Of a stretch of 64,000 nucleotides of DNA, positions 1-9,137 are shown one piece after another. The notes under the pieces are model-generated. The model searched no databases. It was not told the origin of the DNA and saw only the letters and a program-made list of their open reading frames with translations. The stretch's first letter is position 1. Each line of letters opens with the position of its first letter. The DNA lies in NCBI RefSeq assembly GCF_034421375.1, contig NZ_CP139779.1, positions 2,914,001 through 2,978,000 on the forward strand, in the 5' to 3' direction. Both the position numbers and the translations under genes were made by a program. Source of the stretch: Microbacterium invictum (GTDB lineage Bacteria > Actinomycetota > Actinomycetes > Actinomycetales > Microbacteriaceae).

Positions 1-2
1 CC

Positions 3-590
3 CTTGACCGCAACGTCGGCTTTGGACGCGCAAACAACATTGGCGCCCGACGCATCGATACAGAATTTGTAAGCATCGTAAATCCTGACGTCACAGTGGA
101 TTTCTCGACGATGCCGTATCTGGCTGATCAACTCAGAAACAATGAGCTTTTGCTGGCACCACAACTCGCATACCCCGACGGCACGCCTCAACCAAATGGT
201 CGAGGACGCCCCTCGTTGACCAACAAGGTTCGACACAGAATTTCGCCGCGGCAATCTGAATCAGACGGCTACCGTATCGTGGCTGGGCCGGACGAACAGG
301 TCGAGGTTGATTGGCTGATGGGAGCTGCGATAAGCATGCGCATGGAATCCTGGGAAAAGTTGGGTGGGTTTGATGAGAGATTCTTCGTGTACTACGAAGA
401 TATAGATCTTGGTTTACGCGCCGCCGAGCTGGGTATCCGACGGGTAGTTGATGGGGCGATTCGGTGGACGCATGGCTGGGCACGAGAGGCAAGTGGCTTC
501 AACCTCAGAGGTTGGAAACTCGAGGCTGCGAGTGCTTCAAAGTTTTATCGAAAGTATCCGAGTCTTCTCGTTGGAACCAAGAATGTCTGA
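3..590 (+). CDS. glycosyltransferase family 2, 3' part (5' end outside window)
   Basis: The reading frame is already open at the first bases, so the start lies upstream. The visible part begins inside a GT-A fold with the NVGFGRANN stretch, then an NPDV motif in the place of the DXD metal site, and later a GFDERFFVYYEDIDLGLR stretch typical of the rhamnosyltransferase-like GT2 branch, where the acidic residues are catalytic. It would transfer a sugar to the lipid-linked EPS repeat unit on the cytoplasmic face. Its stop overlaps the next start by 8 bp, so it is the first visible gene of a compact operon. The donor sugar cannot be told. Confidence 0.85.
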   Translation, partial: LDRNVGFGRANNIGARRIDTEFVSIVNPDVTVDFSTMPYLADQLRNNELLLAPQLAYPDGTPQPNGRGRPSLTNKVRHRISPRQSESDGYRIVAGPDEQVEVDWLMGAAISMRMESWEKLGGFDERFFVYYEDIDLGLRAAELGIRRVVDGAIRWTHGWAREASGFNLRGWKLEAASASKFYRKYPSLLVGTKNV

Positions 591-1527
591 CTCGGTTAGT
601 GTTGTCATTACTGTTCTCAATGAGGGCGCCAGTGTTTCTGAATGGCTGGACTCACTCGCAAGGCAGACCCTCTTGCCAGATGAGCTAGTTGTTTGCGATG
701 GCGGGTCAACAGACGCGACTCTGAACAAAATTCGAGGCCTTGCGGACTCCCTGCCGTTCTCGGTGACATTGATCGAAGAGCCAGGCGCGAATATCAGCCG
801 CGGCAGAAACATTGCGATTGATCACGCATCATCTCAGTGGATCGCTGTCAGCGACGCCGGCACTCATCTTCAGCGAGACTGGCTCGAGAATCTGACTGCG
901 CAACGATCCGGCGCTGACGTTGTCGCGGGGTTCTTCAAGCCGACGGGATCGACACCGTTTCGGCACATTTTGTCGGCGGCGATCACCCCGCTTCTCCGAG
1001 AGATCGATCCCGCCAAGTTCTTGCCTTCGTCGCGGTCCGTACTCTTCAGGAAGGACTGCTGGGCCTCCGTGGGGGGGTATCCGGAATGGCTAGACTACTG
1101 TGAGGATCTCGTCTTTGATGTTGCCCTGCTCAAGCACGAATTTGTGTTTAGATTTGCACCACACGCGATAGTGACATGGGACGGTCGCGACAATCTTCGC
1201 GCATTCTTCATGCAGTACTATCGGTATGCCAGAGGGGACGGCAAAGCTGGCCTATGGTTCGGGCGCCATCTTGCGCGTTATTCCTCGTACGCCCTCGGGA
1301 TTCTGATGCTTGTGGCGAGCGCCCGACGACCACTCCTAGTCGCTCCGCTTATTGTGGGATCCGCCTTACACTTCAGTAAGCCTGCTAAGAGACTGATAAG
1401 CCACGCAGGATTGCCCCTTATGCGACGAATTCTAGGACTAGTGCTAGTCCCGGTGATTGTACTCACGGGAGACGTGGCGAAAATGATCGGATACCCCGTC
1501 GGCGTAGCCTGGCGGAGACGCCAATGA
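583..1527 (+). CDS. glycosyltransferase family 2
   Basis: This is a protein of about 314 residues opening with the GT2 pattern VSVVITVLNEG, followed by VVCDGGSTDAT (nucleotide-sugar binding). NISRGRNIAIDHASS follows, then DAGTHL as the probable DXD equivalent and a CEDLVFD acidic motif. A hydrophobic C-terminal third could anchor it to the membrane. The start at 583 is chosen because the homology begins there and it overlaps the preceding stop. An in-frame ATG at 448 lies deep inside the upstream gene and is unlikely. It overlaps the next gene by 4 bp (ATGA). Its role is most likely sugar transfer in EPS repeat-unit assembly. Confidence 0.85.
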   Translation: MSDSVSVVITVLNEGASVSEWLDSLARQTLLPDELVVCDGGSTDATLNKIRGLADSLPFSVTLIEEPGANISRGRNIAIDHASSQWIAVSDAGTHLQRDWLENLTAQRSGADVVAGFFKPTGSTPFRHILSAAITPLLREIDPAKFLPSSRSVLFRKDCWASVGGYPEWLDYCEDLVFDVALLKHEFVFRFAPHAIVTWDGRDNLRAFFMQYYRYARGDGKAGLWFGRHLARYSSYALGILMLVASARRPLLVAPLIVGSALHFSKPAKRLISHAGLPLMRRILGLVLVPVIVLTGDVAKMIGYPVGVAWRRRQ

Positions 1528-2369
1528 CGAGCGGGCTGGATAGGACCGCGGCAATAGTTGTTCACCACAAGAATTTTCCTCAGGTGACCCTTACGGTTGA
1601 CGACCTGTTGTCGACCGGAATACCGGCCAACAATGTCGTGGTAGTTGATAACTCCGAGGATGAAGGTACGGAAGATAAGTTGCGCCACTACCTTCACCCG
1701 CAAATCAAGCTTTTGACTGCGCCGAACTACGGATACGGGATGGCGGCTAACGCTGGATTGGACGAGATCTTCGGGCGCGATGCGCCCGTGGAAAGCATTC
1801 TCATCTCTTCCCACGAGACTCGCTTTCCGCCGAAAACCTTGGGTGTTCTAGTCGCTCAGCTCGACCGAGACTCCTCGATCGGCGCTGCGGGCCCAGTGCT
1901 ATTCATGAAGGATGAGCCGGACCAGCTTTGGTCGGCTGGCGGTTCGCTGTCGAAGTACCTCAAGCGTCCCGTCCATCGGATGCAGATTCCGTCGGATCCC
2001 GTGTCTGCTACGTGGCTGGATGGTGCATTCGTTCTCTACCGCGCGGAAGCCATACGAAGCGCGCGATTTGATCCCGTCTATCGAATGTATTACGAAGAGA
2101 CGGACTTGCATCTTCGGCTCGGAGCAGCGGGATGGAGAGTATCCGTTGTGCCACAGGCGATCGTGTACCAAGCCACCGCGGGAGCACCGCCCTTCTACGT
2201 GGGGCGCAACGGCTACCTCTTTGGCAAGAGGTACACCACGATCGTTCAACGATGGGCGGCTCTCGGCCGAGAGGCTTTGAGATTTGCCGTCCGCGGCCAC
2301 GGGCGGACGAGTAGACGGGCGGCCGTCCGGGCATACGTCCAAGGAATGATCGATGGCATCAAGACCTGA
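1524..2369 (+). CDS. glycosyltransferase family 2, rhamnosyltransferase-like
   Basis: 281 residues. The N-terminus AAIVVHHKNF starts a GT-A fold. VVVVDNSEDEG and NYGYGMAANAG are donor-binding motifs. In the position of the DXD site the sequence reads SSHET, like the T-H-D variants of one GT2 branch. GAFVLYRAEA and YYEETDLHLRLG form the acceptor and catalytic-base region. It starts at an ATGA overlap with the upstream gene and overlaps the downstream polymerase gene by 17 bp, which points to translational coupling. Substrates are unknown. Confidence 0.82.
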   Translation: MTSGLDRTAAIVVHHKNFPQVTLTVDDLLSTGIPANNVVVVDNSEDEGTEDKLRHYLHPQIKLLTAPNYGYGMAANAGLDEIFGRDAPVESILISSHETRFPPKTLGVLVAQLDRDSSIGAAGPVLFMKDEPDQLWSAGGSLSKYLKRPVHRMQIPSDPVSATWLDGAFVLYRAEAIRSARFDPVYRMYYEETDLHLRLGAAGWRVSVVPQAIVYQATAGAPPFYVGRNGYLFGKRYTTIVQRWAALGREALRFAVRGHGRTSRRAAVRAYVQGMIDGIKT

Positions 2370-3615
2370 GCCTCACGCCACGTTTTGGCGGCGACGTTTG
2401 ATGTTCATCTTGGGTGGCGTCTTCTCGGCTTGCGCCTTCTTCCCCGCTGTAGTCTCATCGTTCGCGAATGTTCGCGTCACGATAGTCATTGTTGCGTTTC
2501 TTGTCGTCGCCATGACTGTTTACGGCCGTACCTCTTCAGCTACCTACGTGCTGATGTTGCTCACATTGTTTCTGGTGATCCTTATCGGAAGCCTTATATC
2601 GACTCAACTCGCAGACGCAACGGGGGACCCTCTCGTTGCCACCAACGCGCAGCGACTTTTTGTAGTAACTCCTCTACTTTTCGTTGCTGGAGTAGGCACC
2701 GGGCTTAGACTTGATTGGGCTCGCCCATTAGGCTTGGCATACCTATTCCTGGCTTTTGCCGCTAGTGGTCTCGCAATCGTGGAAGCGTCGGTCGGCCGAT
2801 CGCTTCTTGGGCGCGATCTAGAGCTTGCAGAAATGTCGCGCGAAGGTGACATTCGTGCCATTGTCGCATCAGAGCACTCCCTTGTGCTCGGCACCCTGCT
2901 CGCACTCGCCATCCCAATTTGTTTGATTCTCCCAAAAGGTCTGAGACTTCCCGCTGCGACGCTTTTGGTTCTCGGCGTTGCGGCAACAGGTAGCCGCGGA
3001 CCTTTGTTGGTGGGGTTAGTCTTTGCGATCGTCTCGCTTTTCCGCTCCGTCACGGCCAGCGTCGCTCGGCACAGCAGAATCCTGACTCTCACTGCGGTAG
3101 TTGGTCTTGGAGTCCTTGCGTATCTGTCTAGTTTTGTTTGGACCAACGTAGTCGAAGGCTCGACGGGAAGCGAATACAGCGCGAACTACAGGTGGGCAAT
3201 TTACGCGACTGTCCCGGATCTCCTCATTTCGCAGCCGTTGGGATATGGTTTGGGCACTTTCCCTCAGGGCGTGTGGCTCGTCGAGTCTCGAGCGTTCGGC
3301 GTCAAAGATATCGTCTTGACCCTAGACTCCGAACTCGTGTATTCCGCATTCACTCTAGGTTGGATCGGCCTTGGCCTTGTCTCAGGCGCCCTAATCGTAA
3401 GCATTCTTGCTGTTCGACACAGCCCGATAGTTGGACTGACCGCAACGATGTGCTCGGTGCTCGGCCTATCTATCGCACTTCACGCATGGGACGGGCTGGG
3501 CGCGATGTGGGTCCTTCTTGTGGGCATGTCATCGGCAATCCTCCTGAAGGGGCGACAAATGAATGAACCACACATGCGTAGCGAAACCCTTGACGCGCTT
3601 AGGCCGTCGTCGTGA
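2353..3615 (+). CDS. Wzy/O-antigen-ligase-like polysaccharide polymerase
   Basis: 420 residues made mostly of hydrophobic segments, about ten to twelve, with one larger polar loop between roughly residues 240 and 320, as in Wzy polymerases and O-antigen ligases. The ATGSRGPLLVG stretch near residue 215 matches the short SRG signature that often marks this superfamily. It sits between glycosyltransferases in the same operon as a flippase-like gene. The most likely role is polymerisation of undecaprenyl-linked repeat units outside the membrane. A ligase role cannot be excluded. It is the first of two such proteins in the window. Confidence 0.75.
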   Translation: MASRPEPHATFWRRRLMFILGGVFSACAFFPAVVSSFANVRVTIVIVAFLVVAMTVYGRTSSATYVLMLLTLFLVILIGSLISTQLADATGDPLVATNAQRLFVVTPLLFVAGVGTGLRLDWARPLGLAYLFLAFAASGLAIVEASVGRSLLGRDLELAEMSREGDIRAIVASEHSLVLGTLLALAIPICLILPKGLRLPAATLLVLGVAATGSRGPLLVGLVFAIVSLFRSVTASVARHSRILTLTAVVGLGVLAYLSSFVWTNVVEGSTGSEYSANYRWAIYATVPDLLISQPLGYGLGTFPQGVWLVESRAFGVKDIVLTLDSELVYSAFTLGWIGLGLVSGALIVSILAVRHSPIVGLTATMCSVLGLSIALHAWDGLGAMWVLLVGMSSAILLKGRQMNEPHMRSETLDALRPSS

Positions 3616-4691
3616 CTCTTGCGAGGGTCCGCGTCTATCGCACTCTCCGCAGCGCACATCTCGAGCGGCTTGCTCAGTCGCCGTCCAGTCAATGCTTGTA
3701 CCTCGAGGCAAGCTACGATCTTGATGGCGAACTGCTTGAAGCGACGGGGCGTTCGGCCACTCGCGTTTCATACTGGTCCTTAGTGCCCGCGCTGCGCGAG
3801 CGAAGGCCGAAGGTGCTCGAACTGAATGAGGCTTTCCAAGTGAACGCGTGGCCAATCATGGCCTTGGTCTCCATCTGGTTGGCGTTCACGCAGCGGCGGA
3901 CGCGACCACGGATAGTCTTCTATGCAATTGAAAATCTCGATCCCATCGAGTCTTTGCGGTCGCGCCTCCGATCGACACAGCGGGTTGCGATTCTCATCCT
4001 TTCGCTGGCACTACGCTTCGTTGTGCCAACTCCGGACCGTGTCTGTTTTGGTTCACAAGCCGCGGAAGAGAATTACAGGCGACGCGCACCAAATCTAGTA
4101 GCTCGCGCAGAAACTCGCCTTATTGAAGCGCTCCCAGCGCCCACATCTTCGGTTCAGACCGCGCCCGAGATGGCAGCCATTTTCGTCGGCTCATTTGAAG
4201 ACCGGAAATCCGTTCTCCAAACCAGCGAAGCATTCACTCTCTTGGCCCGCAAGCACCCGGACTGGTGTTTCACCGTCGCAGGGAAGGGCCCCTTGCAACG
4301 TGAAGTTCAGTCAATCTTAAATGGCGGAACCGTCGAGTTACGAATCGACCCACCCCGGGCTGTGGTAAGGGACCTCATTCGCCGATCCTCGGTTCTTGTG
4401 CTCGCCTCGCGACCAACCCCTCGGTGGAAAGAGCAGATTGGACTGCCAATTCTCGAAGCGTTGGCGGAGGGTCTCACTGTGGTCACCACGCCCGACACGG
4501 GGCTTGCGAGTTGGTTGTCCGCGAATGGGCACTACCTGACCCAGTCAAGCCCATCCGGGTCACAAATAGCCAAAGAAGTCGAGAAAGCGATCATCTCCCC
4601 ACTTCCGCGTGCAGTTGTCGTCTCGACTTTACCCGCTGTTGATGCGCGCATAGCCGCCGACACATGGATGAATGGTTGGGATGATGCTTAA
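3612..4691 (+). CDS. glycosyltransferase family 4-like
   Basis: 359 residues, GTG start in a GTGA overlap with the polymerase gene. The C-terminal half has the GT-B donor domain: AIFVGSFEDRKSV at about residue 190, VAGKGPL, then EQIGLPILEALAEG with the E-x7-E motif that contacts the nucleotide sugar. The N-terminal acceptor domain is less conserved and has a hydrophobic segment around residues 125-140 that may touch the membrane. The 3' end overlaps the acyltransferase gene by 20 bp. It would add one sugar of the EPS repeat; which one is unknown. Confidence 0.75.
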   Translation: MTLARVRVYRTLRSAHLERLAQSPSSQCLYLEASYDLDGELLEATGRSATRVSYWSLVPALRERRPKVLELNEAFQVNAWPIMALVSIWLAFTQRRTRPRIVFYAIENLDPIESLRSRLRSTQRVAILILSLALRFVVPTPDRVCFGSQAAEENYRRRAPNLVARAETRLIEALPAPTSSVQTAPEMAAIFVGSFEDRKSVLQTSEAFTLLARKHPDWCFTVAGKGPLQREVQSILNGGTVELRIDPPRAVVRDLIRRSSVLVLASRPTPRWKEQIGLPILEALAEGLTVVTTPDTGLASWLSANGHYLTQSSPSGSQIAKEVEKAIISPLPRAVVVSTLPAVDARIAADTWMNGWDDA

Positions 4692-5202
4692 GGTCTGGCC
4701 CCGGCTTTTCCGGGACATCGCACTAGGTGCTATCCCGTTCTCCGCCCTATTTCCGCAACCTCTGCGGCCGTACTATCTTCGGCTGTTCGGGCTCGATATA
4801 CACTCTTCTGCCAAACTCGCATCAAGGGTCCGCATTTCCGATCGGAGAGTGCAAATCGGACGGAACGTGTTTGTCAACACTGAGTGTTTCCTTGACGCGT
4901 CGGATTGGATCAGGATTGGTGATAACGTTGCATTCGGAATGCGCGTAGTTCTCCTGACGAGCACACACGGTATCGGGCCAGAAGAACGGCGCGCAGGGGA
5001 GGCGGACTCGAGCGGAATTGAGATTGGCGACGGTTGCTGGGTTGGGGCCAATGTCACAATTCTTCCGGGCGTTAAAGTGGGGTCTGGATGCATTCTCGCA
5101 GCCGGGAGCGTTGTCATACACGACTGTCTACCCAATCGGCTCTACGCGGGTGTTCCCGCTAGGGAAGTCCGACTGTTGAGTACGCTCAGTCCTGTGGGAT
5201 GA
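4672..5202 (+). CDS. hexapeptide-repeat O-acyltransferase (WcaF/maltose acetyltransferase type)
   Basis: 176 residues. The C-terminal part has isoleucine/valine-led hexapeptide repeats (VQIGRN, IRIGDN, IEIGDG, VTILPG, VKVGSG) that form a left-handed beta-helix. TSTHGIG near residue 100 contains the expected catalytic histidine. This family uses acetyl-CoA to acetylate sugar hydroxyls, so it probably modifies the EPS repeat unit in the cytoplasm. The chosen ATG lies inside the preceding gene. ATGs at 4681 and 4684 are alternatives. The following gene starts at an ATGA overlap. Confidence 0.82.
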   Translation: MVGMMLKVWPRLFRDIALGAIPFSALFPQPLRPYYLRLFGLDIHSSAKLASRVRISDRRVQIGRNVFVNTECFLDASDWIRIGDNVAFGMRVVLLTSTHGIGPEERRAGEADSSGIEIGDGCWVGANVTILPGVKVGSGCILAAGSVVIHDCLPNRLYAGVPAREVRLLSTLSPVG

Positions 5203-6392
5203 AGAAGTACGTAACGGTCATCGCGACCAATCTGTTCTCGCAGGCCGCACTCGCGGGATTTCTGTTCTTGGTAGCCCTGCGGTTCGAACCCGCGGTTGCA
5301 GACCAATTTTCTCTTCTGCTTCAGACTGGTCTGATGGCTTTATCCGGCATCGTCATGGGCGTCGTCTACGGCCTGGCGCTTGGGCGGCCAGACTTTGACC
5401 TGTGGTCACAGTTCGCTATCTCTGCTGCCGTATTTAGCCTTTTGGTGGGTTTGGTCTCGTCCCTCGTCTGGGTCAGCCTTGGAAATCCCAATGGCCTGCT
5501 GTTCATAATCTCTGGCGCGGCTGGAGCACTTTATGCATGGGCAGGAACCCTGGCCGTGCGCCTCGCACTGCTTGGACGTCCCCTTTCCATACCGGCTGTG
5601 TCGGGGTCCTCCTCTGCATCACTCTTGGCTGGCCTCTTGCTGTCGTTGGTCTTGCCTTCGTCCATCGCGGTCTACTGCATCAGCGTCAGTTGGGTGCTTG
5701 GAGGCATGATCGCGGTTGGGCTAGTTCGTCGGGTCGCCAGAGACTCAATTGCGTCGACTGCAGGGCTGGCGAGTGGGCCTTCGGGGCGCGGGAGGATGCT
5801 TGAACACACGGCCGCTTTAGTAGCATCGGCTGCAACCGCGACGATATTGCCCGTGTTGGCGTCTACCGCACTGCTAGCTCTCCCGGCGGGCACACTTGCG
5901 CTCGCCTATTTCGTTGGAAGGTTCATCGGCGCGGGAGTCAATCTACTTGTCAACTCCGTGCTATCAGTGCGGTATCACTGGGCAAACTCCCCGATCCTGA
6001 ACCGCGGCGTCATCCTTTTTGCGGTTCTTACGGCTCTCGTAGGCGCGGTCTGGATGCTTTGGCTGGCACTCCTAGGGAGCGATCAAACCGTGTGGGTGAC
6101 CGTTTTGCCCTGGCTAATCATGGTCGCCACGTCGGCAATCCTGCTGCGAGAAGCTAACGCACAACTCAGGGTCAGGACGTTGTCGATCAAATCAACTATC
6201 GACCTACTTGGAGCATCAGTGGTCGTTGCTGCCCTCTTCGTCAATCCATCTGTCGTCGGCTATTTTTGTCTGTTCACCGTTTCCGGTTCTATCACTTGCT
6301 CAGTCACGCTCGCGTCGCAGCGCAGATGGTGGGAGATGTGTTTCGCAGCGGTCACCGGAGCGCTCGCAATGGCCGCGTCTTTTGCGGCTTGA
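5199..6392 (+). CDS. Wzx-like flippase / polysaccharide biosynthesis membrane protein
   Basis: 397 residues, almost entirely hydrophobic, with about twelve predicted membrane helices and a short cytoplasmic N-terminus (MKKYVTVIATNLFSQ). Length, hydrophobicity pattern and position after glycosyltransferases and a Wzy-like gene fit the PST/MATE superfamily flippases that move undecaprenyl-linked repeats across the membrane. No short motif is decisive. It is the last gene of the AT-richer operon and ends only 34 bp before the IS30 element, so the original operon may once have continued past this point. A second, clearer Wzx homologue lies at 35752-37257. Confidence 0.65.
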   Translation: MKKYVTVIATNLFSQAALAGFLFLVALRFEPAVADQFSLLLQTGLMALSGIVMGVVYGLALGRPDFDLWSQFAISAAVFSLLVGLVSSLVWVSLGNPNGLLFIISGAAGALYAWAGTLAVRLALLGRPLSIPAVSGSSSASLLAGLLLSLVLPSSIAVYCISVSWVLGGMIAVGLVRRVARDSIASTAGLASGPSGRGRMLEHTAALVASAATATILPVLASTALLALPAGTLALAYFVGRFIGAGVNLLVNSVLSVRYHWANSPILNRGVILFAVLTALVGAVWMLWLALLGSDQTVWVTVLPWLIMVATSAILLREANAQLRVRTLSIKSTIDLLGASVVVAALFVNPSVVGYFCLFTVSGSITCSVTLASQRRWWEMCFAAVTGALAMAASFAA

Positions 6393-6426
6393 TCACAACC
6401 CGTGCTGTCTCGTCGCCAGAGACTCG

Positions 6427-6462
6427 TGTCGACGACGCTCGAAGAGTAGGCCATTGCGACGT
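6427..6462 (+). repeat. left terminal inverted repeat of IS30-like element
   Basis: 36 bp beginning TGTCGACGACGCTCGAAG. The reverse complement matches 7759-7794 except for one position (G against C at position 24 of the repeat). The matching stops sharply on the inner side. Confidence 0.9.
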
Positions 6463-6478
6463 CCTTGTATTCCAGCAG

Positions 6479-7665
6479 TCATCGCAACGAGGGGTGACTT
6501 CCGGAGGCTAGCAGGGTCGCGAAGAGGTCGGTTGGGGTTTGATCGCCGAGGGTGATTCGTGGTCGCCGGTTGAGCTCATTGTCGACACGGGCGAGGGCCG
6601 GTGCGCTGTGAACGGAGAGGTCCGTCGATTTCGGGAAGTACTGCCTGAAGAGTCCATTCGTGTTCTCGTTGGACCCTCGTTGCCAGGGGCTGACCGAGTC
6701 GCAGAAGTAGATCCTCGTTCCGGTCGCCTGGGTGATCTCGAGGTGTCGGGCCATCTCGGTGCCTTGGTCCCATGTCACCGTCCGTCGCAAGGGCCGGGGG
6801 GGTGGTCGTTCAGTGGCACGAGTGCGTGGAGCAGTTCCGTCGAGTTGTGCGAGGGCAGGTGAAGAAGCTTCACGAAACGAGTCTGGCGTTCGACGAGCGT
6901 GCCGATCGCGGACGGTTGTGCGGTCCGACGATGAGGTCCCCTTCCCAATGACCGGCGATCGATCTGTCAGTTGGGTCGAAGCCGCGGTCGTGGACGGAGA
7001 GCATCGGCTGCGCGAACCGACGCCTTGTGCGGACCTGACGGCTCTGCCCGCGCCGGTGATCGCGCCCGGTGCGTAGTGGAGAGAGTTCCGGCTTGCGGAT
7101 GATCCCTGATCCAGGGCGGTAGATCTCCTGATAGATCGTCTCCGTCGTCACCCGGGCGCTCGGTCGTGCGGGTGGGCGAGTCTGAGCGCCCGTGAGATCT
7201 GCTGGGCACTCCATCGCTCCCGGAGCTTGCCGCTGCGAACGTACGCAGCTTCGCATCCGTGGACAGCTTCAGCGGGCGACTGCGGCGCCGCCGCGTTGCT
7301 GCGGCAGCGTGCGCGTGGAATGGTCGATACTGGCCGGATTCGTGCAGGTTGCGACGCAGTTCTCGGCTGATCGTCGACGGCGCCCGCCTGAGCGCCCGCC
7401 CGATGGCGGTCGGGCGATCGCCCCGGCTGGCGAGGTCGGCGATCTGAGTGCGCTCAGTCTCGGACAGGAACCGGGACGAGATCGTGCGGGCGGCGAGCGG
7501 ATCGAGCGGTGGCGCGAACTTGACCGTGCCATCCTTTTGTCGCTTCGACCAACCGTTCTTCCAGAGATTACCTGACGACCGCGAAATCCCGAGCTTCTTG
7601 CATGCGCTGCGAACGGACTGGCCCTGCCCGAGCAACTCCAAGAACTGTCGGCGCTTGTCCGTCAT
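6479..7665 (-). pseudogene. IS30-family transposase, frameshifted
   Basis: Read from 7665 downward, the frame starts MTDKRRQFLELLGQGQSV and gives the N-terminal helix-turn-helix (IGRALRRAPSTISRELRRN). It then needs at least four frame changes to stay in homology: near 7235 (to the YVRSGKLRERWSAQQISRA segment), near 7155 (to RVTTETIYQEIY), near 6910 (after the first catalytic Asp in GHWEGDLIVG, to AIGTLVERQTRFVK) and in the G7 run at 6796-6802 (to the second Asp in TWDQGTEMARH). The third acidic residue is in RGSNENTNGLFRQYFP. All DDE residues are present but the protein cannot be made as one chain. Confidence 0.9.
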
Positions 7666-7758
7666 CGGCCGGCGGCCCGGCCCCTTTCGAATACGACGAG
7701 ACGACTTACGAGAACCCCTTTCGAATGGTCCTCGTTGCGATGGTCACTAGAAACCACC

Positions 7759-7794
7759 ACGTCGCAATGGGCTACTCTTCGAGCGTCGTCGACA
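7759..7794 (-). repeat. right terminal inverted repeat of IS30-like element
   Basis: Partner of the repeat at 6427-6462, in the opposite orientation, with 35 of 36 positions matching. The outer end is ...CGTCGTCGACA at 7794. Confidence 0.9.
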
Positions 7795-8078
7795 TGATAC
7801 CCGGGCGGTTCAAAATACGCCTACAACCTCTGTCTCTGGTTTCTAGTCAAACGGGGATTTTCGGACCATTGTTCCTGATCGTGGTCGTCGTCGACGCCGT
7901 GTTTTGGAAGGTCCGGTGTGCAACGCCCGCTCGTGTCGGCTCTGCATCGACGGCGATAGGACTGCGGGCGACTTCGTTCGTCGCGCCGCTTCCGATCGGA
8001 CTGTCCGATTGCCTGCTCGGTGGCCTTCTGGGCGTCGCGATCGGTCACCGGCGGACGCCAAGGGGAGCGCGGGTCACG
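7795..8078. other. intergenic stretch next to IS30, no gene recognised
   Basis: 284 bp between the insertion sequence and the end of the acyltransferase gene. Short open frames exist on both strands, but none has a convincing start site, ribosome binding site or recognisable protein pattern. It may be a remnant of sequence carried or cut by the mobile element. Confidence 0.5.
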
Positions 8079-9137
8079 TCAGTGTTCGCGGACCTCGCTG
8101 CCGTCCCCTGAGGCCGGTGCCCGCCGCAGAGACTGATTCTTGTAACGGAGCACTGGCTTCTCGATTAAGAACCAGCTTGCGGCCGCGACGGGGACCGTGA
8201 TGGCAAGTGCGAGTGATGCAAATCCCGGTACACCGAGAGTCCACACGCCTGCGAGGGCAAGGACTTGCTGGATTGGGAAGGCGTATATGTAGACGCCGTA
8301 CGAGATGTCGTTCCGAAGCCGAAGGCGCGGTGTCTTGATGACGGCGCCGATCACGAGCATCAGGTAAGCCAGCGGGAGCGACGCCAGCAGCCGATAATCC
8401 GGCAACCAGAGCGAGCCGACAACTAGCAAGATTGAGAGCATCACAAAGTTTCGGTTACAGCGGATCCGGTCTTGAAGTTGCCAGATCAGAGCTCCAGCTA
8501 GGAACATGCTGCCGAATCGCGCCGCCGTCTCCACAAGCCAGATCTCGACCGGGGCGAGCGATGTGAATGCGATCCCCAGCACACAAATGATGAAAAGAAC
8601 GGGGACGACTGGAGGATGTCGCAGCGCTCCCGTGACGCCGAGCGCAAGGATGAGCAGGTAACAGAGGAACTCCCACGCGAGGGTCCAGATGGACCCGTTC
8701 CACACGCCTGGGAAGGGAACTCCCGCGGGGGTGCCGTCGATGCCGTATTGGAACACCCACAGAACGGCATTCTTCACGACGTAGGTGAGGTTTCCCATGC
8801 CGAAAGTCATCGTTGCGAGCGGCGCGACGATGAATGCGGTTACGAGAAGGCAAACCCAGAACGCGGGAAGGATCCGCAGGATTCTGGCGCGCAGGTAACG
8901 CCCCGCGTGCGGGTCTCGCATCCACGATCCGAGGATGAGGAATCCGGATATGGCGAAGAAGCCGTCGACCCACACCTCGGCGAGGAGTTGGCGGAGCGGT
9001 AGAAGATCGATCTCGGCCCCCGTAAGCGGGAACGAGTGCCAGAGGATGACGCCCGCCGCGAGAAACAACCGCACGAAGTTGAGTCCGTTCGCACGCGGGT
9101 CAAAGACGCTGCTGAATGAGTCTGGGTTCCGCGGCAT
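8079..9137 (-). CDS. acyltransferase 3 family membrane protein
   Basis: 352 residues. The N-terminus has LNFVRLFLAAGVILWHSFPLTG, where the R and the H are the conserved residues of the acyltransferase 3 (OafA/NodX) family. FFAISGFLILGSW and RARILRILPAFW follow in the usual order, then about ten membrane helices. These proteins move acetyl or succinyl groups onto surface sugars. The start at 9137 (MPRNPD) is chosen because family homology begins soon after. The frame stays open upstream but that part is low complexity and unlike the family. It stands alone and reversed between the IS element and a decayed region, so it may be a displaced EPS-modification gene. Confidence 0.85.
   Translation of the reverse strand: MPRNPDSFSSVFDPRANGLNFVRLFLAAGVILWHSFPLTGAEIDLLPLRQLLAEVWVDGFFAISGFLILGSWMRDPHAGRYLRARILRILPAFWVCLLVTAFIVAPLATMTFGMGNLTYVVKNAVLWVFQYGIDGTPAGVPFPGVWNGSIWTLAWEFLCYLLILALGVTGALRHPPVVPVLFIICVLGIAFTSLAPVEIWLVETAARFGSMFLAGALIWQLQDRIRCNRNFVMLSILLVVGSLWLPDYRLLASLPLAYLMLVIGAVIKTPRLRLRNDISYGVYIYAFPIQQVLALAGVWTLGVPGFASLALAITVPVAAASWFLIEKPVLRYKNQSLRRAPASGDGSEVREH

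Larger units (their letters stand above)
6427..7794 (-). mobile_element. IS30-family insertion sequence, decayed (1368 bp)
   Basis: The element is bounded by 36-bp terminal inverted repeats that agree at 35 positions and begin TGTCGACGACGCTCG at each outer edge. It contains a single transposase gene on the minus strand, broken by several frameshifts. No clear 2-3 bp target duplication is visible (TCG on the left, TGA on the right), which fits an old insertion or rearranged flanks. It marks the border between the AT-richer EPS operon and the rest of the locus. Confidence 0.9.

Noticed and set aside
6427..7794. Target site duplication of the IS30 element
   Set aside because: The 2-3 bp directly outside the two ends do not match.
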